DNA from: Flavobacteriales bacterium
GTDB taxonomy: Bacteria > Bacteroidota > Bacteroidia > Flavobacteriales > BACL11
Assembly: GCA_002724895.1 (NCBI GenBank)
Contig: PBQB01000044.1
Coordinates: forward strand, 8,596-17,041
DNA: 8,446 bases
Direction of reading: 5' to 3'
The notes under the pieces are model-generated. The model was not told the origin of the DNA, searched no databases, and saw nothing but the letters and a program-made list of their open reading frames with translations. Position numbers and translations under genes: made by a program. Shown piece after piece: positions 6,058-8,446 of this stretch (position 1 is its first letter; each line of letters starts with the position of its first letter).

Positions 6058-8446
6058 TTAAATTTGAGGATATTTTGTTGGATTAAATTCATTCATAATG
6101 GCATATACTTTTTCACATATATCTTCAGCAGATGGTTTAGTGAAATAATCTCCATCCTTACCATAAGGAGGTCTATGTTCCTTTGCTGTTAAAGTTTGAG
6201 GTTCTGAATCTAAAAAGTCATAGCCATTTTGTTCTTCAATAACTTTTTGAAGAATGTAAGATGATGCTCCTCCTGGTACATCTTCATCTATCACCAATAA
6301 TCTATTAGTTCTTTTAATGCTTTCAACTATTTCATGTGACAAATCAAAAGGAACTAATGTTTGTGTATCAATAACTTCACAAGAAATTCCAAGCTCCTCA
6401 AGTTTTTTCGCTGCATCCATAACTATTCTCCAAGTACTACCATAAGTTACTAGAGTGATATCAGACCCACTTCTTGTTATTTCTATTTTACCTAATGGAA
6501 CACAAAATTCACCTATATTACTCGGCATTTTTTCTTTAACACGATATCCATTTAGACATTCAATTACCATCGCAGGATCATTTCCTTTCATAAGGGTGTT
6601 ATAAAAACCAGCAGCTCTTGTCATATCTCTTGGAACGCAAAGATACATACCTCTTGTACCATGAATAATCATACCAATTGGTGACCCTGAATGCCATATC
6701 CCTTCTAATCTATGACCTCTTGTTCTAATTATTAAAGGAGATATTTGTCCCCCATGTGTTCTATAAAATAATGAAGATATATCATCAACCATAGGTTGAA
6801 AACCATATATGACATAGTCTAAATATTGCATTTCAGCAATAGGTTTTAATCCTCTCAGTGATAAACCAATACCTTGTCCTATAATCGTTGCTTCTCTTAT
6901 TCCAGTATCTGAAACTCTAGCTTCACCAAACTTCTTCTGAAGGCCTTCGCAACCTTGATTAACTCCTCCAATTTTTCCAACATCTTCACCAAAAATCATT
7001 GCTTCTGGTATTTTCTCAAACATATAATGAAAATTATCTCTTAAAATTATCCTTCCATCAACTTCTTTAGCATCAGAATCATAAGAAGGTTTAATCTCAT
7101 TAACCTTAACTGATGAAGTACTTGTTTCATTATATAATTTAGTATTATATCTATTTTTGTTATCTTTCATGATTTTAGATATAAACCTTCTTAAATCTTC
7201 CTTTTCAGGAAAATTTTCATGAGCTAAAAGTGCTAATAAAAATCTAGCTTTACTTAGATAATCTCTCCTAAAAATACCTAAATTAATAGCTTGTTTTAAA
7301 TCATTAATCCAATCACTGATTTCTTCTATATTTTTTCTGTTTCTAATTCTATCAAAAATCTCAATTAGTTCTTTACATTCTTCTTTGATAGGTTGTTGAT
7401 ATTCTTTCCAAGCTTCTTTTTTTTGTAACTTCACAAATTCAATAGATTCTTGTTCAATTTTTTCTAATTCATCTTTTGATGCTATATTGGAATTCAGAAT
7501 CCATTCTTTAAATTTTTTGATACAATCAAACTCATTTTCCCATTCTAATCTCTCTTTGGACTTATATCTTTCATGAGATCCAGAGGTAGAATGACCAGTA
7601 GGCTGAGTCATTTCTATTACATGAATAATGGAAGGAACAAAACTTTCTCTAGCAAGTTTTTCAGCTTCTTCATATGCATTTATCAACTCTACGTAATCCC
7701 ATCCTTTTACTTTAATAATATTAAATCCTTTTCCTTGATCATTATTCTCAAATCCTGCCAAAACTGCAGAAACATCAGATTTAGTCATTTGTATTTCATT
7801 AGAAACAGAAATCCCATAACCATCATCCCAAATTGATATAATTGCTGGCACCTGTAAAACCCCAATAGCATTTACTGCCTCCCAAAAATGTCCTTCAGCA
7901 CATGATGAATTTCCAATAGTTGCAAAAGCAATTTCATTTCCATTGTTTGTAAAATTTGAATTCTTTGATGCCAAGTCCTTATTTTCTCTGTATACTTTAG
8001 ATGCCTGAGCTAAACCTACTAATCTAGGAAATTGAGAGGCTAAGCAAGCCATATCAGAAGTTGAGTTTTTTTGTTTCATTAAATTCTTCCAAGAGCCATC
8101 TTCATTTAAAAAATGTGTCCCAAAATGATTCATCATTTGTCTTGATCCAGATGAGGGTTCTCTCTCAAGCTCTGGATCTCCATAAAGTGCAGAAAACATA
8201 TGCTTAGGAGAATATTGACCAATTGCTGTCATAAAAGTTTGATCTCTATAATAACCACATCTAAAATCTCCATCTTTAAATACTTTCGCCATTGCAATTT
8301 GGGCAAGTTCTTTTCCATCACCAAAAATTCCAAAACTTCCTTTTCCAGATAAAACGTCTCTTCTTCCCTGAGCACCACATTCACGAACCTCAGAAATTAA
8401 TCGAAAATCTTTTAGAATTACATCCTTAAATTCATTTTTCGTTATT
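6058..8446 (-). CDS. 2-oxoacid dehydrogenase E1, alpha-beta fusion (branched-chain type likely), 5' end outside window
   Basis: The frame stays open to the window edge; Met at 8292 is internal, since 51 further family-like codons precede it (including LSGKGSFGIFGDGKELAQIA). About 795 residues are visible and only a short N-terminus is probably missing. This thiamine-diphosphate enzyme would decarboxylate a 2-oxoacid and pass the acyl group to E2 lipoate. The alpha half (about 7220-8446) has YRDQ, like YRQQ of bacterial branched-chain E1, and the ThDP motif GNSS...DDG. A charged linker (about 7080-7220) leads to the beta half, with FGEDVG, GIREATI (the cofactor-activating Glu), PIAEMQYLDY, HSGSP (active-site His) and a transketolase-type C-terminal domain including LVIDEDVPGGASS. 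Pyruvate or broad 2-oxoacid specificity cannot be excluded. It heads the run with murQ (2-bp gap) and the small membrane gene; no E2 or E3 gene is in view. Confidence 0.88.
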   Translation of the reverse strand, partial: ITKNEFKDVILKDFRLISEVRECGAQGRRDVLSGKGSFGIFGDGKELAQIAMAKVFKDGDFRCGYYRDQTFMTAIGQYSPKHMFSALYGDPELEREPSSGSRQMMNHFGTHFLNEDGSWKNLMKQKNSTSDMACLASQFPRLVGLAQASKVYRENKDLASKNSNFTNNGNEIAFATIGNSSCAEGHFWEAVNAIGVLQVPAIISIWDDGYGISVSNEIQMTKSDVSAVLAGFENNDQGKGFNIIKVKGWDYVELINAYEEAEKLARESFVPSIIHVIEMTQPTGHSTSGSHERYKSKERLEWENEFDCIKKFKEWILNSNIASKDELEKIEQESIEFVKLQKKEAWKEYQQPIKEECKELIEIFDRIRNRKNIEEISDWINDLKQAINLGIFRRDYLSKARFLLALLAHENFPEKEDLRRFISKIMKDNKNRYNTKLYNETSTSSVKVNEIKPSYDSDAKEVDGRIILRDNFHYMFEKIPEAMIFGEDVGKIGGVNQGCEGLQKKFGEARVSDTGIREATIIGQGIGLSLRGLKPIAEMQYLDYVIYGFQPMVDDISSLFYRTHGGQISPLIIRTRGHRLEGIWHSGSPIGMIIHGTRGMYLCVPRDMTRAAGFYNTLMKGNDPAMVIECLNGYRVKEKMPSNIGEFCVPLGKIEITRSGSDITLVTYGSTWRIVMDAAKKLEELGISCEVIDTQTLVPFDLSHEIVESIKRTNRLLVIDEDVPGGASSYILQKVIEEQNGYDFLDSEPQTLTAKEHRPPYGKDGDYFTKPSAEDICEKVYAIMNEFNPTKYPQI

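Noticed and set aside
7573..7836. 87-codon open frame on the plus strand
   Set aside because: It is antisense to the conserved ThDP-binding region of the E1 fusion, and the translation is low-complexity Phe/Ile/Ser with no recognisable motif.

Overview
The window looks like a piece of an AT-rich Bacteroidota chromosome, most likely a marine, gene-dense member of the Flavobacteriia (inference). Five things support this. The DNA is visibly A+T-rich and codon choice is strongly biased to A/T. No Shine-Dalgarno motifs stand out before the genes, as is usual in this phylum. TAnnTTTG boxes, the Bacteroidota sigma-A -7 element, lie upstream of several genes. The tRNA methyltransferase MnmD is free-standing. 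The 2-oxoacid dehydrogenase E1 is an alpha/beta fusion of a type I associate with Bacteroidota. There is no tRNA, rRNA, CRISPR array, IS element or phage gene, and no non-coding stretch reaches 100 bases.

Layout. Bases 1-2094 (+ strand) hold the 3' end of a fused isobutyryl-CoA mutase gene (icmF), then an exported glutathione-peroxidase-like protein, then an ATP-grasp ligase only 2 bp further on. Bases 2060-2805 (- strand) hold an exported YceI lipid-binding protein and, overlapping its stop codon as GTGA, a previously easy-to-miss 49-residue membrane ORF. Bases 2867-3304 (+) encode an ElaA-like GNAT acetyltransferase. Bases 3279-4334 (-) encode branched-chain aminotransferase IlvE. Bases 4407-5063 (+) encode MnmD, apparently from a leaderless transcript. 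Bases 5044-8446 (-) form a tight three-gene run, read in the order E1 alpha/beta fusion (5' end beyond the window), murQ, and a small two-helix membrane protein resembling DUF6095.

How the genes relate. IlvE, the E1 fusion and IcmF can be placed on one route for valine/leucine/isoleucine carbon: transamination, oxidative decarboxylation to acyl-CoA, then isobutyryl-/butyryl-CoA isomerisation. They belong to different transcription units here. MurQ serves peptidoglycan recycling, MnmD tRNA wobble-uridine modification, and the Gpx protein peroxide or lipid-peroxide removal. Most of the window is ordinary housekeeping DNA.

I see no convincing new multi-gene system. The points most worth a second look are the reciprocal Asp/Asn exchange at the thiamine-diphosphate metal site of the E1 fusion, the Gpx/ATP-grasp pair, the hidden 49-aa ORF, the leaderless mnmD promoter, and the fact that all three convergent gene pairs overlap at their 3' ends.
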